Positions 62,863-64,000 of a stretch of 64,000 nucleotides of DNA are shown piece after piece. Every line of letters begins with the position of its first letter. Positions within the stretch are counted from its first letter, which is position 1. The position numbers and the translations under genes are program-made. The notes under the pieces are model-generated. The model did no database searches and was not told the origin of the DNA. It saw nothing but the letters and a program-made list of their open reading frames with translations. The stretch is from the NCBI RefSeq assembly GCF_901709675.1, contig NC_051100.1, forward strand, positions 13,004,286-13,068,285. The letters are read 5' to 3'. This DNA comes from Syngnathus acus. Lineage: Eukaryota; Chordata; Actinopteri; Syngnathiformes; Syngnathidae.

Positions 62863-64000
62863 TACTAGCAATCCATCCATCTACCTGTCCGTCTGTCCAT
62901 CCGTCCTTCCGTCATTTTCATTTTTGCTTCTCAGCATTATAAAAAAGAATGAAATCAAAGAAAAATTATCAAAAACCTTAGGTAGCCTAGGCACGTTGAT
63001 ATAAATAATTTTCCTTGTGAGGATAAAGCGATTCAGAAAATGGATGGATTTTTGTGGCAACCATGCTAAGAAACATCAAACGTTAGCAATGCTAGTGCTT
63101 CAGCCAAAATGCTAGTCAATAAATCAATAAACATCCTGTTTGATAATACTCAGGCATATCAAAAGATCTAAATACGTTCTCATTTTTCCACCAATGTTGG
63201 AGCCTTTTGAAAGCTGGATATCTCATTTTGTCAGCAGCGTCGTCTCCTTCAACTCATAATGTAATTAATAAGCACGTCAAAGTTATTTCAAGTCATCTTT
63301 AGGATATTAGATTTCTTCATTGTGCGGGCGTGTGTGTGTATGTGTTCGTGGATGCTAATAAGCGAGCTAATAAAGGCGCTGGAAGTGTTTTGGGCCGTCA
63401 AGGCTGAGTGGCCAGCCGCAAGGGCTCTCACTGTTTGTTTTGCGAGCGCTAATAATGGCGCTGCAGATTTATAATTAGCAACCAAGTGAAGTGAAGAAAT
63501 TACAGACAAAGTATTGACGGCGAGGGAGACGATCGTCAGGAGGCCGGCATCCCGACTCGCAAAGACCAATGAAGAAAAAAAAAAACCAATGAGGCTGGCT
63601 GCCAAAGTCAAATATTGATGAGTTCCAAAAAAACATCAAAGTCAAAATAAAAGTTAACCGCGCTAGTGAATATGCTAGTGATTGCTTAGCATCAGACATG
63701 CTAGCTAAAATGTGAAAAGTACAGCACCAAGCTAATAAAACATTCTAGCATTCTACAGATGATAGAAAAAAGCATAAACATGCTAATGAGATGAAACATC
63801 ATGCATCCATTATGGGAACCGTTCCTCCAATGCTCGCAGTGTCATATCGGGCTATTTCCCTTTGAAATTCACAACTTGCAGATGTGCCCACGTAGAAAAA
63901 ATTAACAAGTGAGCTTGTGCAATTGTGCTTCGCCCACACTCGACGGGCGGGGGCTTGCTCTTGTTTCTTCCTCTCAACAACAACAGATGGCGACAATGCA
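62863..64000. other. repeat-poor stretch
   Basis: A short (CCRT)n tract lies at 62872-62920 and a family B SINE tail fragment at 63012-63050. The segment 63345-63480, with several CTAATAA, TAATTA and GCGAGC-type blocks, has the look of non-coding regulatory sequence, but this is a guess. No gene was recognised. Confidence 0.4.

Noticed and set aside
1-64000. CRISPR arrays, operons or prokaryotic signals
   Set aside because: Short tandem arrays here are microsatellites, minisatellites or transposon repeats. Introns, snRNA and tRNA features mark this as a vertebrate nuclear sequence.

Overview
This looks like a piece of a teleost fish chromosome. The reasons are spliced coding fragments with GT-AG introns, an initiator tRNA-Met and a tRNA-Arg gene, a U2 snRNA fragment, and a very dense mix of repeat families of the kind found in fish: hAT elements, Tc1 elements with long terminal repeats, Tx1-, RTE- and L2-like LINEs, tRNA-headed SINEs, a Ty3/gypsy element and endogenous retrovirus (ERV) pieces. 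Pointing to one family of fish would be a guess. No intact single-copy host protein gene was recognised. All family names come from motif recognition by eye; no search was run.

Layout. 1-5.3 kb: an unassigned interspersed repeat (second copy near 30.5-31.3 kb) split by a hAT element, then the 5' part of an ERV on the minus strand (gag, tRNA-Pro primer site, LTR). 5.3-9.4 kb: a tRNA-Pro copy split by a hAT, a tRNA-Ser-like stub, a hAT remnant, an initiator tRNA-Met and a U2 fragment. 9.5-15.7 kb: a Tx1-like LINE ORF1/ORF2 relic with two hATs and one LTR inserted, followed by an RTE-like LINE with an L2-like insert. 15.7-22 kb: a SINE, LTR pieces, another LINE, and a DNA transposon > SINE > hAT nest. 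22.2-26.1 kb: an array of the palindrome AGACGTCT, a solo LTR, three exons of a DUF4806-like gene (minus strand), and the 3' part of an ERV (pol end, env, LTR). 26.1-35.2 kb: LINE endonuclease fragments around a compound LTR element with tRNA-Lys primer sites. 35.4-42.2 kb: a Tc1 element holding a structurally complete, open-reading-frame Ty3/gypsy retrotransposon and a solo LTR. 42.3-48 kb: a tRNA-Arg, a broken tRNA-Pro, more AGACGTCT arrays, three in-phase exon candidates, and a hAT with a BED-finger exon. 48-64 kb: long repeat-poor stretches (48.8-51.4, 56.5-59.2, 62.9-64.0 kb) separated by MITEs, SINEs, L2 fragments, two hATs stacked on one target site, and a near-complete Tc1.

The candidate for something undescribed is the pairing of AGACGTCT arrays with spliced gene pieces. 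At 22.2 kb (minus) and 46.1 kb (plus) the same array, in the same orientation relative to transcription, lies just downstream of exon-like sequence, and at the first site the exons encode a DUF4806-like domain. This suggests a mobile or multicopy unit made of a gene plus an array. Many insertions can be ordered in time, because their target-site duplications (TSDs) are exact and can be read by eye.
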